From NCBI GenBank assembly GCA_022592435.1, contig JABYQS010000028.1, positions 124,001-188,000 on the forward strand: a stretch of 64,000 nucleotides of DNA, given 5' to 3'. The stretch is from Cerioporus squamosus. Taxonomy: Eukaryota; Basidiomycota; Agaricomycetes; Polyporales; Polyporaceae. Under the pieces are notes generated by a model. That model had not been told where the DNA came from and ran no database searches. It worked only from the letters and a program-made list of their open reading frames with translations. This document shows positions 22,629-32,732 of the stretch, in pieces (position 1 is the stretch's first letter; every line of letters starts with the position of its first letter). Made by a program: the position numbers and the translations under genes.

Positions 22629-25600
22629 ATGTCCGCTCCACTGCACGACACCATCCAAAACGCGCTCGTGGCTCCGCCCGAGGACGCCAGAACGCCGAAC
22701 GGCTCTAGGATCCTAGCGTACGCTACTCCATCGCCGCTCCCTCAAAACGAAAACGCGAACACGTCGTCCACGACTGAAAACCTTGTGACGGCCTCTGCTG
22801 CTGCTGAGTCCGACGGCTCCCCCGTCCCGAGCGTCATACGCGATACGTTCGACCAGCAAACCCCGTCTCCCCATGCCCCGCCGCTCACGCAGATCCCTCG
22901 CCCGCGGCTTCGACTTAACACCGGAGTGCCGGCGCTGACTGGTGGCGAGGAGGCACAGGATATTGGACAAAACAATGGGCCTGTCGTAAGTCCATCTCTA
23001 CCTTGCTATTGACTCGTGTAGGTCCTGAAGTCCTGAATACAAGCCGCTGCGCGGTGATGACGAGGCCGAACCCTCCACTCCCGGTACCCCCAACACGGCG
23101 TACTCCCCGCCGCCGTCGCCTTGGGGGAGCTCGACGACGCGGTGCAGCTCTCGGAGCTCATCGCCTATGAGCTTCGACTGGGACACCTCGGCCACCTCAG
23201 TCGAGGACGAAGGGCCACCCTCCCTGACGAGGAACGCGGTGCAGCGCGCAGCCCCAACGGCGCCCGCCGGTCCTCCTCGGACCTTCATCAACCCCGTTGA
23301 TGCTTTCGAGCACCTCCATCCCCTGGCGGCGGAACGTGAGCGTATGTCACAGGCTGGCTCGGATTATTTCACCTTTTTCTCGACCCCGCCGGCCTTCGAA
23401 GACCCCGCCTACCTCACCCAGCATCGCCTCCTCGGTGCCCCACGCTACGATGATGAGGGCGATCACCCTCAGATCCCGGCAGGGCAGGACACTCACACAC
23501 GTCTGGACAGCGAGGACTCGCGCGCCTGGTACCATGGTAAGCAGGCCTGCATGATTCCTAGACTCGATGACGCCAGAAACGCTAGGAAGCGTTTATGGAC
23601 GGGATCTCCCGACCCCGAGGACGCTCTTCGGGGCCGACGCCGGCAACGCCAATCAATCGCGACCCCACCGCGGCAAGGAGGAGGAGGAGGGCTCTCTGGG
23701 AGCTTCGACGTTTATAACCGGAACCCGTGGGGTAGTGTGGGCGGACAGGGGATACGTACCAGAGTTAATCGGGATACAGAGAATGCTTTTGCTCCTGTAG
23801 CTGTATCAACGCCGGCTCCTGCTACTGTACATGACCGAAACGGACCACCGCTAACTTTCAACTTCGGTCCCAGAACTGCCTCTCGCATGCCCGAGTCACG
23901 TCCGGACGCCTCCTCTCCTCCTGACCCGAATAGCACCCCTCGCACGACGCACCGTCAGGACGAGTACGGCCGCATCGAGGACCGTTCCCTGACACCGGTT
24001 CCCCGCAATCGGAGGATGGACATTGACCCAGTGCCGGAAAACACTCGCAGTGACTCCGCTCCTGCTGAGCCCAAAAGGGACAAGGGCAAGGCTCGAGCGC
24101 TGAGTCCAGATGCCGAACAAGGAGAAGCGAGCACGCCTCTGCCAGATCGGATGGACGGCGGATGGAGCGAGCAAGAGCTCCTCGAGGCCAGACAGAGGAG
24201 TCTGAGGCATGCTGTTGAGGACCGGTCGGGGACGGGAAGGCACCCTCTGACGGATAGCCGTTGGGCGGGCAACTTCCCCTCGGCTTCGCAACCTCGTGCA
24301 GGTCCCTCCGGCACCCAAGGGCAGAACGCCTCGCGCGTTGATGGTGCTGGGACGTCAGAGAGGACGTTGCGGGAGGATCGCACCTCGCATGTCTCTCGCT
24401 CTACACGCCTTTCTGGTAGACCTCGCGACGAAAACACGCCCTACGTGTACGGGTTTGCCCCTAGGACGCCACATCGGCAGACGAACGACGCCAGCGGCAG
24501 AAGCCGTAGATATCCCTCCGAATACATCCCGGCTCCGAATACCAGAGCTGCCCAGCATATGGCTGGCTGGCCTGATGCCAGGATGCACAACGCCTCACCG
24601 CCTCTCTCCCAAAGATCCCCGCTATCCAGGATCCCAGGTCTCCAACGTTCGCCCGCCAGGAACTCTCGGCCGAGAGATGGCGACCGCTCTGGCCCTCGCG
24701 ACCGCGTGACTCGCGACAGCGTCCCGGTACTCTACGACATGCAGATGCCCGCGGATGAGGAGGCCAATCCCGAGGTCCTCGAAGACGATCTCCCTGGCTG
24801 GCACCTAGAAGACGGCGAGGTCATCCCGGCTGCTCTCGCCGCTGAAGACCTAGAGGACGAGGAAGAGCCGACTGACGTGCCGGAGGGTGGCTTCCCGATC
24901 GTCCATCGGGATGACCCCGAAACGTCGTTGGCCGGCATGGCCAGGGACTGGACGCGGGAAGTATGGAGTGACCCCCCGCTGTCGGACGTGCTGGTCGAGG
25001 TCTACAACTATCAGTACTCCGAGGAGGACACCTTCAATAGGCGCGTGGCGGACAACATCACTAGGCATTTCGAAGGCATCACCGGCGAGGAAGGTTTTGA
25101 CGTGGTCCCTCCCGAACCCGAGGAAGGCCTCCGCTTGCGCGCCCGCGAGCTCCCCACGATGTGGGCCGTCCGGGGACTCTCGCCGAGAGGGGTGGCCAGG
25201 GCAACTGCGAGGAGTGTGTGGTCCTTCCCCTCCATGACTTTCTTCACGTCCCCGCGGGTAGTCTCCATCCAGACGTGGTTATTCATGGTTGAAGGCTTCC
25301 TCCGGGGTGACGATCAGAAGATCCGCGCGGCGATCCTTCGCGTCCTGGGCGAAGAGGAGATGATGGAATGGTTGGAACGGATGATAGGTGCGAACCCCGA
25401 TTTTGCGGGGTGGCCGCTCGAACGTGCCGTACAGGAGGTCGTGAGCTCGCTGAGGGTTGATACCCTCCAGCTTGGAAACGGAAACTTTGTTTCCAACATC
25501 CACATGCGTTCCCCTACGCGCGACGTTAGAGAATGGCGGCGCTGGGTTGCCCACCTCCGATCCCGCCGGTACAGGAGTTTCTCCATTGGAACCGGACGAG

Positions 25601-26007
25601 TAAGGCCTGTGATTCCCTGCACTGGCTGTAGGAGCGTCGCGCACCCTTCTCACTTGTGTCCCTTCCCGAGAACGCGCGGCTGGAACGGGCCCGAGCCTGG
25701 TCAGGGAGTTTTCGGGGAACGGCGTACCGGGAATGACACGCGACGCGCAGGCAGCGACACTCGGCGCGGTGTTTTCCCTGTTCATGTCTCGCGCGTAGGA
25801 GGCGGAGGGAACCGGGGACATCTCCCGAGGCGCGACGACGAGCGCGGCAACAGGCGCGACAACGGCCCCTCATCGCGTGCCCCTGGACGTGGCGGATACG
25901 ACGACCAGTACCCCCGCTCCCGAAACGGCCCAGGCAGAGGACGCGGTGGCGGGAAGGGTGGAAGTGGCAGTGGCAGCGGCGGCGGCATCGGGAAGCGTCG
26001 CAAATGA
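22629..26007 (+). CDS. LINE ORF1, gag-like nucleic-acid-binding protein with zinc knuckle
   Basis: This protein is predicted to coat the element's RNA and form the transposition particle. With the intron 22986-23043 removed it is about 1106 residues: exon 1 gives 119 residues from MSAPLHDTIQNALV, and exon 2 gives 987. The first two thirds is disordered and rich in Ser/Pro/Arg/Asp. A folded region follows (about residues 690-970), including MWAVRGLSPRGVARATARSV and WLERMIGANPDFAGWPLERA. Near residue 978 there is a single CCHC zinc knuckle, CTGCRSVAHPSHLC (C-x2-C-x4-H-x4-C). The tail is Arg/Gly-rich (RGRGGGKGGSGSG) and ends GKRRK, an RNA-binding type of end. Starting instead at the methionine at 23167 would give an unspliced 946-residue protein. 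I prefer the spliced form because exon 2 is open and proline-rich in frame back to the acceptor. Confidence 0.82.
22986..23043 (+). other. putative spliceosomal intron inside LINE ORF1
   Basis: Donor GTAAGT, branch-like CTGAA, acceptor TACAAG, 58 bases, phase 0. Removing it joins an upstream frame that otherwise stops 9 codons later to the long gag frame. The shorter alternative acceptor at 23021 (36 bases) gives the wrong frame. Confidence 0.6.
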
Positions 26008-27411
26008 CTCTGAGAAAAGGACGGTAGCGCATACGGACTACGGACTGGACAATGTCGCGCTCTGATTCGAAGGCTGGCTAAAATGTAGATACACTGTCTA
26101 TGGCGGCATAGGCGACGATCCCTGACACGACTCGACTGAATCCTCTTGTTGACCCTGGCGGTCCCCCTCTCTCTCTCTACGTGTGCCATGCCGCCGCGAT
26201 GGTACCTCGCAACGCGTTTTCCTCTATCTCCCAGGGGACGAATGGCGACCACACTGCAGGACGCATTTGCGGCACGACCCCAGCCAGCAGCAAGCAGGGC
26301 AGGGCTATAAGGCCAGAGGTTTTGTTGGGCGCAGGGTGATACGACGCTGTCTGCCTTCTCGAGGATCGCCTCTGCACACTGGCACTGGCTGCCGGGACAC
26401 GCAGGACGTACTTGAAGACTGGGCGGTCAGAAACGACTCCCTCTTGAGTACACGGACAGCGCGCACGGGTGCCCCCTAGTAGTCCCTTCTACGGAGCGCC
26501 CAAGGGAGGTTCAACCTCGGTCTCGCACCTGTCTCCCGCTGCTGAGCGAGGGATTCACCCCGCACGCCCTGGCGTGCCCGCCTGCGTTCTCGAGGCTCAG
26601 TAGGCTGGTGACGAAAGCCGCACCTCTTTCCGCCGTACACGGGGCAGGCGGCTCTCGGCAGCAGTGCGGTGATAGACAACCTCCTCTCCTCTCTGCTCGT
26701 AGGGGACTTTGATGAGTACAACAATGCGCAAATTGTAGGATTCCGAGCGCGATAGACGACACCGGGTAACTTCCCTGAAGTCTTGTTGCTTCCACCGACG
26801 GTGCACGGCGACACCTTGCTAACGGCTACAAGGACGCGAGCCCGTCTCTGGAAGGATGCAGCCCACCCAACTCCAGACTATGGCCCTTCGGCCATGGACT
26901 CGCCGTTGCATGAGAAGTCTCCTGCGCTGCCCCGGGGTGGGTCAAACCTGTGAATGGTCCGCGCGGGACGTTAACAATGAATTGCTGAGGAACGAGTGAG
27001 CGAGGCGGCGATCGGAAGAGGTGATTTCTGCATACGGAAACCGGTTCTGGCTGCGCTGGGGGTGACGCTCCAGGGAACGCAACCGCCAAGGGGATGTCGC
27101 TACACGCAGGGTGAGGCAATGGAACCTTGGAGAGACGGTGTCAGCCGAGGGCCCAATACACTGGCCTACGGGTGCAGGAAAGCCCTCGGTGCGCGAATTT
27201 TCGGTCAGCCTATTTAGGCGTCGACAGACCGTGCTTACGCTAAAGCGAGTGAAAGTACCTGCATACCAGACCTACGCATCTGTCGCCCGAGACGGAGGGA
27301 CTAACCGTCTAGAGCTGAGATTATGGTTGTGACTTAGCCGACGAAGCAACTGCGAACCCACCCCACACACTTTCTCTGAACAATACGGACATACTTTCTG
27401 GTCAAGGCTTT
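26008..27411 (+). other. LINE inter-ORF spacer
   Basis: This is 1.4 kb without a recognisable frame between ORF1 and ORF2. Most LINEs have a gap of tens of bases or an overlap here. The spacer holds a CT tract at about 26166-26178. No internal ribosome entry structure or second promoter can be assigned by eye. Confidence 0.5.
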
Positions 27412-30400
27412 ATGCGCTCTGCAGGAGACGGAGAGAGGCCATCTGGTAGTGCTCGGATCCCTCTCGGTGAAGTTTCTGGCAGCAACGGTAGCACAAGGAG
27501 TGAGAACAGGAGGAGTCAGACGAGGAGCGACACGACAACTCCGAGACCTCGGAGAAGAAAACGAAAGAAGTCTGCGAAGGCGCGCAAGACGGCGCTGCAA
27601 GTAGCCTCCCTCAACATCAACGGCTTTGGTAACCTCATTCGAGACCACCAAGACAATAAATGGGGACGTATATACCGTATGATGTCGGAGCACCGCATAG
27701 GAGTCCTACTTCTCCAGGAAACCCACCTGACGGAAGATCGGAAGGCTGGTATTCACAAGATGTTTGCCCGGAAGATAAAGGTCTTCCATTCTGAGAATCC
27801 AGAGGCCCCGACACAGCGCGAAGGCGTTGCGGTCGTCCTTAATTCAAGGTATATTGACACTGCTAAGGCGGTGGCTATGGTGATCGTTCCAGGAAGGGCT
27901 CTCCAAGTCTCTGTGCCCTGTCAAGGAGGCGACATGAGACATATGCTGTGTGTATATGCTCCTACCTCGAATGGAACTGAGGAGCGTAAGCGTTTCTTCA
28001 GCGACGTGCGGGAATTCTATGAAACGCACCCTGAGTGCCCCAAGCCACACCTCATGGCAGGGGACTTCAATAATGTTGAGGACGCCTTAGATAGACTACC
28101 GGTAAACGAGGGCCCCGACCAGTCGATTTTCACCCTTGACGAGCTCAAGCTAAGCCTAGGACTCATGCTCGCAGATGGCTGGAGAGTCATAAATCCCACG
28201 AAAAGGGAGTACACCTTTCACAGAGGATCTGGGAGAGACGCTGTCTTCTCCCGCCTTGATCGTATATATGTCTCCCCTGGGATTTTCGATAGCGCTAGAG
28301 AATGGGTTACATGCGAAGCGGGGGTCAGGACGGACCATAGTCTGGTGATGGTTCAACTCACACCCGAAAATGCACCCGCTGTAGGCCCTGGTCGACCACT
28401 TTTTCCATTGCAGCTAGCAAAAGATAAGACTCTGTCAAAAGGGATCAAGCTTAGAGGCCTAGAAGCCATGAGGGAGCTAGCCAGGCTAGGTACAAGTGGG
28501 ATCAGAACAGATGAGGTCAATCCACAGGTTATCCTCCACAAGTTCAAGGTCGATGCGATGAGGATAGCTAGGGAACGCGAGCGAGAAGTTATACCGAAGC
28601 TCCTGGCTGAGATTCGTGAGGCTGAGAAAGCCCTACGAGACTTCAAGTCAAACCCTGAGCTGCCTGATCATACGAGACTTGCAGAGGCGGAAGCACTGAC
28701 AAAGCAGATACGTCAGCTTAAGCAAAGGAGGTACAAGCAGCAGCAGATGAACTCGAGAGCTACCTTCCGCCTGTATGGCGAGCGTCCAACCAAATACTGG
28801 TCCAAGCTCCACAGGGAGTGCGCCCCGCGGGACTTAATTCATGCCTTTGAACGTGAAGACAGAACTGGGGTCGTAGGGGAAAAGATCTATGAGTCGGACT
28901 CATCAAAGATGGCAGAAATGGCTCGCACCCATCATATGAATGTTCAACGGGACGACGTGGACAGGAAGCCGGCGGATGAGCGCGAAATCGACATAGGCAT
29001 CGCCCTTGACAGCCTTGATGTTAAGGTTACTGATGATCAATCAACATCCCTAGGAGATGAGATAACATACGAGGAAATCGTTCTATCTCTGCGTTTTGCA
29101 AAGAATGGAACGGCACCTGGCCTTGATGGCATTCCCTTTGAACTGTGGAAGATCCTGCACGCTAGGCACATAGAAGACCTCCGTTTCCCTGACAGGACTA
29201 ACTTCGATATTGTCAAGCTATTAAAGGCAGCCTTTGAGGACATGCGAATTCACGGTGTAAGCACCCAGACCTCTATGGCACAGGGCTGGATAGCCCCCAT
29301 CTACAAAGAAAAGGGCGAGCGCTCGCGTGTGGTCAACTACAGACCCATAACCCTCCTGAACACAGACTATAAGCTGTTAAGCAAAACACTTGCTGTCCGC
29401 TTGGCAGAAGTAGCCCCAAAGATCATACATAAAGCCCAGGCTGGCTTTGTGCCTGGCAGGAAGATCCATAACCATACACAGCTGGCTAGAATGATGATGA
29501 ACTGGGCAGAAGTGAATGGGGCGGATGGGGCCATCATTGCGCTTGACCAGGAAAAAGCCTATGACAAGATTGCCCATGACTATCTCTGGAGGGTACTGGA
29601 AAAGTTTGGGATACCGGACCCCTTCATCAACCTAATTAAGTCACTCTATGAGAATGCAATGACATCTGTCATGGTGAATGGCATACTGAGCAAGCCATAC
29701 AAAGTATACCGAGGCGTGCGGCAGGGCGATCCCCTCTCATGCCTCCTCTTCGATCTGGCCATTGAACCTCTGTCAGCCATGATCAGGAAATCTGAGATTG
29801 AAGGCTTCAAGATCCCGCGCTGTAATGAGACCCTGAAAGCGGTCCTCTTCGCAGATGATACTACAGTTTATCTCTCCAGCCGCGATGACTTCAATCTACT
29901 CCAAACGGTGCTTGACACATGGTGCTCAGCGGCCAAGGCACGCTTCAACATCAGTAAGACCGAAATCATCCCTATCGGAAGCCCTGCCTTTCGTGACACG
30001 ATGGCAGAAACATACCGGTCTACAGGAGCATGGAAGAATTACCCTAAGGGCGTCCATGTAGCACAGAATGGGGAGGCAGTACGGATCTTAGGGGCTTTTT
30101 TCGGGAACGGCATTAACCAGAGCGATATCTGGACCCTCGTACTGACTAAAATTGTAGCCATGAGGAAACCTCTATTGCAAGTCATAGAGAGATGGAAGTC
30201 TGGACATGCTACAGTCCAGGGCAAGAAGCATGTTGTACAGATGATTGTAGGAGGCATGACTCAATTTTTGACGACGGTTCAACGTATGCCAGACGGCATT
30301 CTGAGTCGTCTCACAAAAATCACTCGGGGTTATCTATGGAATGACCGGCACAACACACCTGTCGGTATGAAGCACCTCTACCTCCCGGTCTCTCTAGGGG

Positions 30401-32460
30401 GTCTAGGTCTCGTCGACCTTGCTACAAGGAATGAGGCCATAGACATCATGTGGCTTAAAGCATACCTCGATTTCAGCAGCGAAAGACCCATATGGGCCTA
30501 TCTGGCAGATGACCTCTTCGCGACCTTGGTGCGTAAGGACTGCCGTCCAAAGCAGTACGAGCTGCGGATGAATCCCTTCCTCCAGAAATGGAAGCCGAAA
30601 GCACGAGGGATCCCCGCAGAACTCCAGGGGATGATGCGCGTTGCCAAGAAGTTCGGAGTGAGACTCGAAGGTCTTGCTTTTTCGAAGAACATATTATATG
30701 CAATGCCTATGTGGGACCATGTATATGCGGACAGAATAAAGATCGGTCGACTGTCAGTCCCATCGAAGCTCCTGACCTGTCTACAGGGAAAACATAGGGT
30801 GCAAACGGTCGGGGATTGTGTACGGCTAGCTCTAACTCTCGAGGACTCCGAGCACAGGCCCAAGGCAAGATGCAAGTGTACTGGCTGCACATCTGTGCGA
30901 TTGGTGGTAGGCTGCGACAATCCGCACCTATGCTGTTCAAGGGCGAGTGATCTGGTAGCCTCCCTACCAGACAAATGGAATCCTCGTAAGAGGCAACCGG
31001 AGGACTATGAGCAGCAGATCATGGACGATCTCCGATGTGAAAATCTCGACGAGGGTGTCATGCCTTTCGACAGATGCGTCACTGTACAAGGCGACGTAGG
31101 TTCAGCTTTCAGAATCTTCACTGGCCCAGATCCAGTGTCGAACGAAGACATACCTATGGAGTTAAACGAGGATGGCTCCCATCTGAAAATTGCAACGGAC
31201 GGCTCCTGTGTTCACAATGGAGAAAAGCGCGCACAGGCGGGTGCCGGAGTCTTTGTCGAGGATAAACAGGAGCTGAACATTAGTTTGCGGCTCCCAGCAT
31301 GTCTCAGCCAGACAAACCAGACTGGCGAGATCGTCGCTACACTCCTAGCGTCGTCAAGGCCAGATGAGCGAGTTCGGGTGACCCAGGAAACAGATTCTCA
31401 AACAACCTTGGATTCCCTGACGAAACGGAGACAGCAGCACGAAGACCAGGGATATATCCTCCAGAAGAATTCAAACCTTACGCGTGCCACTGTGGCAAGG
31501 CTTCGAATGCGCAAGGCCCACACCCTCTTTCGATGGGTCAAGGGTCATAGCGGACATTTTCGAAACGAGGCTGCCGACGCCCTGGCAGCGATCGGCGCGG
31601 CGAAGCCTGCTGGCGAGCCCGTCTGTGTATCTATCCCACAGGCATACGAGATCACTGGCGCAAAATTGCAGGCAATGACGCAAAAATTAGCATACCGTGC
31701 GGTCCGCACACTGAAGGATGCTCAGACACCAGGGCGACCTAGGGCGGTCGCAAACATGGATCGAATCACGTCTGGCTTCCAGGCAGCTTTCAACGCCCAG
31801 CTGCATGAGACAACAATCTGGTCCTCTCTCAGATCACGGCATGTCTCGAGGCCAGTCTCACAGTTCCTCTGGATGGCGGTTCACGATGGATATATGATAG
31901 GGACTCACTGGTTAAGACCTAAGATGTCGGAGGAGCTGCAGAGACGCGCGGTGTGCTCAGTATGCGGCGAGTGTGAGACCATGTCCCATATTCTTTTCGA
32001 GTGCGATGCGACAGGTCAGAAGACCATATGGAAGTTGCTGAAGCTTGCGTGGTCACTCACGAAGGCGGAATGGAAGGATCCGTCATGGGGAACGATCTTC
32101 GGAGCTGCCTGTGCAGTCTTCAGATCGGAGAATAATTCAAGAAGGCCGGCCACGGAAAACCTATGGTGCATTCTTAGTACGGAAGCGGTGCATATGATCT
32201 GGAAGTTACGATGCGAACGCGTCATCCAGAATGAAGGGAAGGAACTCACTGAGGCCGAGATAACGAATAGGTTCTACGCTACATTAGACTCTAGGCTGAA
32301 CCTCGATAGGCGTACGGCGGCGATTGCTCGAGGGAAAAAGGCTCTTAAGCCACATGACGTTGAGAAAATTTGGCTTCCCGTCCTCGAGAACAAAGACGAC
32401 CTACCGCCCAAATGGGTGACAAACAGCGGGGTTTTAGTGGGTATCAAACGAGGTAGATGA
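27412..32460 (+). CDS. LINE ORF2 polyprotein: EEP endonuclease, reverse transcriptase, RNase H
   Basis: This is the 1682-residue enzyme of target-primed reverse transcription, with no stops or frame breaks. A basic N-terminus (RPRRRKRKKSAKARK) precedes the endonuclease: SLNINGFG near residue 66, LLQETHL, GDFNN with D218, LDRIYVS and RTDHS with H309. The reverse transcriptase has NYRPITLLNTDYKLLSK (about 640), ALDQEKAYD (D712), RGVRQGDPLSCLLF and the catalytic FADDTT at 813-818. A cysteine cluster CKCTGC starts at 1154. RNase H has DGSCVHNG (D1263), GEIVATL, ETDSQTT and NEAADALA, so its four acidic residues are all present. A CCHC-type finger CSVCGECETMSHILFEC starts at 1515. All catalytic residues are intact, so the protein should be active. 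The start is the first methionine in the frame, 60 residues before the endonuclease. Confidence 0.95.
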   Translation: MRSAGDGERPSGSARIPLGEVSGSNGSTRSENRRSQTRSDTTTPRPRRRKRKKSAKARKTALQVASLNINGFGNLIRDHQDNKWGRIYRMMSEHRIGVLLLQETHLTEDRKAGIHKMFARKIKVFHSENPEAPTQREGVAVVLNSRYIDTAKAVAMVIVPGRALQVSVPCQGGDMRHMLCVYAPTSNGTEERKRFFSDVREFYETHPECPKPHLMAGDFNNVEDALDRLPVNEGPDQSIFTLDELKLSLGLMLADGWRVINPTKREYTFHRGSGRDAVFSRLDRIYVSPGIFDSAREWVTCEAGVRTDHSLVMVQLTPENAPAVGPGRPLFPLQLAKDKTLSKGIKLRGLEAMRELARLGTSGIRTDEVNPQVILHKFKVDAMRIAREREREVIPKLLAEIREAEKALRDFKSNPELPDHTRLAEAEALTKQIRQLKQRRYKQQQMNSRATFRLYGERPTKYWSKLHRECAPRDLIHAFEREDRTGVVGEKIYESDSSKMAEMARTHHMNVQRDDVDRKPADEREIDIGIALDSLDVKVTDDQSTSLGDEITYEEIVLSLRFAKNGTAPGLDGIPFELWKILHARHIEDLRFPDRTNFDIVKLLKAAFEDMRIHGVSTQTSMAQGWIAPIYKEKGERSRVVNYRPITLLNTDYKLLSKTLAVRLAEVAPKIIHKAQAGFVPGRKIHNHTQLARMMMNWAEVNGADGAIIALDQEKAYDKIAHDYLWRVLEKFGIPDPFINLIKSLYENAMTSVMVNGILSKPYKVYRGVRQGDPLSCLLFDLAIEPLSAMIRKSEIEGFKIPRCNETLKAVLFADDTTVYLSSRDDFNLLQTVLDTWCSAAKARFNISKTEIIPIGSPAFRDTMAETYRSTGAWKNYPKGVHVAQNGEAVRILGAFFGNGINQSDIWTLVLTKIVAMRKPLLQVIERWKSGHATVQGKKHVVQMIVGGMTQFLTTVQRMPDGILSRLTKITRGYLWNDRHNTPVGMKHLYLPVSLGGLGLVDLATRNEAIDIMWLKAYLDFSSERPIWAYLADDLFATLVRKDCRPKQYELRMNPFLQKWKPKARGIPAELQGMMRVAKKFGVRLEGLAFSKNILYAMPMWDHVYADRIKIGRLSVPSKLLTCLQGKHRVQTVGDCVRLALTLEDSEHRPKARCKCTGCTSVRLVVGCDNPHLCCSRASDLVASLPDKWNPRKRQPEDYEQQIMDDLRCENLDEGVMPFDRCVTVQGDVGSAFRIFTGPDPVSNEDIPMELNEDGSHLKIATDGSCVHNGEKRAQAGAGVFVEDKQELNISLRLPACLSQTNQTGEIVATLLASSRPDERVRVTQETDSQTTLDSLTKRRQQHEDQGYILQKNSNLTRATVARLRMRKAHTLFRWVKGHSGHFRNEAADALAAIGAAKPAGEPVCVSIPQAYEITGAKLQAMTQKLAYRAVRTLKDAQTPGRPRAVANMDRITSGFQAAFNAQLHETTIWSSLRSRHVSRPVSQFLWMAVHDGYMIGTHWLRPKMSEELQRRAVCSVCGECETMSHILFECDATGQKTIWKLLKLAWSLTKAEWKDPSWGTIFGAACAVFRSENNSRRPATENLWCILSTEAVHMIWKLRCERVIQNEGKELTEAEITNRFYATLDSRLNLDRRTAAIARGKKALKPHDVEKIWLPVLENKDDLPPKWVTNSGVLVGIKRGR

Positions 32461-32501
32461 GGACGGCCGCCGGCCTGTGCGGAGGCCGTCCTCATCTACC
32501 T
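32451..32501 (+). other. 18-bp perfect hairpin overlapping ORF2 stop codon
   Basis: Left arm 32451-32468 and right arm 32484-32501 are exact reverse complements, with a 15-base GC-rich loop, followed by a T run (32501-32506). The arms include the last two ORF2 codons and the stop at 32458-32460. A 3' structure is what a LINE reverse transcriptase typically recognises on its own RNA, so this is a strong candidate for that site. A role in transcription termination or readthrough is possible too. Confidence 0.8.
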
Positions 32502-32692
32502 TTTTTCGAGTCCCACACAACGTGCGTAAATGCATTTCCTCGTGGTGGAAACGATATTATTTATTGAGACACGCCCTCGGCCTCTGGCCTCGGACGAGTC
32601 GCAAAGCGCGTCTGATCATTTTTCTATGATCATTAACTGCATGACAAGCCCTTCTAGGGACTACTGCGGTTAGAGACACTGTGCGCTCCACC
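32502..32692 (+). other. LINE 3' untranslated region
   Basis: About 190 bases between the stop-codon hairpin and the poly(A) run. It contains a second, smaller hairpin at 32613-32632 (7-bp stem TGATCAT, 6-base T-rich loop). No AATAAA signal is seen. The tail is preceded by tgcgctccacc. Confidence 0.65.
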
Positions 32693-32718
32693 AAAAAAAA
32701 AAAAAAAAAAAAAAAAAA
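32693..32718 (+). repeat. poly(A) run of 26, LINE 3' tail
   Basis: An uninterrupted run of 26 A immediately precedes the right target-site duplication, as expected for a LINE that copied from a polyadenylated transcript. The lack of interruptions supports a young insertion. Confidence 0.92.
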
Positions 32719-32732
32719 CATCCGCCACTGTG
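32719..32732. repeat. target-site duplication, right copy
   Basis: catccgccactgtg, identical to 18960-18973. Read on the host (minus) strand it is CACAGTGGCGGATG, which contains a possible splice acceptor CACAG/TGG. Confidence 0.92.

Larger units (their letters stand above)
18974..32718 (+). mobile_element. 13.7-kb full-length non-LTR retrotransposon (LINE)
   Basis: Both ends are fixed by the 14-bp target-site duplication, and the host SET frame resumes exactly on either side, so everything between is inserted DNA. The order is a leader (18974-22628), a gag-like ORF1 (22629-26007), a spacer, ORF2 with endonuclease, reverse transcriptase and RNase H (27412-32460), a short 3' untranslated region and an A26 tail. 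There are no long terminal repeats. The domain order EEP endonuclease-RT-RNase H matches the fungal Tad1-like LINEs, which are usually about 6-8 kb, so this copy is nearly twice the expected size. The extra length is in the leader (3.65 kb) and the inter-ORF spacer (1.4 kb). Both ORFs being open and the duplication being exact argue for a young, possibly active copy. A nested insertion inside the leader is an alternative explanation for the size. It is in antisense orientation to the host gene. Confidence 0.9.

Noticed and set aside
32557..32718. End of the long minus-strand frame that continues the SET gene through poly(F)
   Set aside because: The Phe run is the antisense of the LINE poly(A) tail; the real host coding sequence stops at the target-site duplication.
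18974..32718. LTR retrotransposon or virus-like element
   Set aside because: No terminal repeats, integrase or protease; endonuclease-RT-RNase H order and A26 tail identify a non-LTR element.
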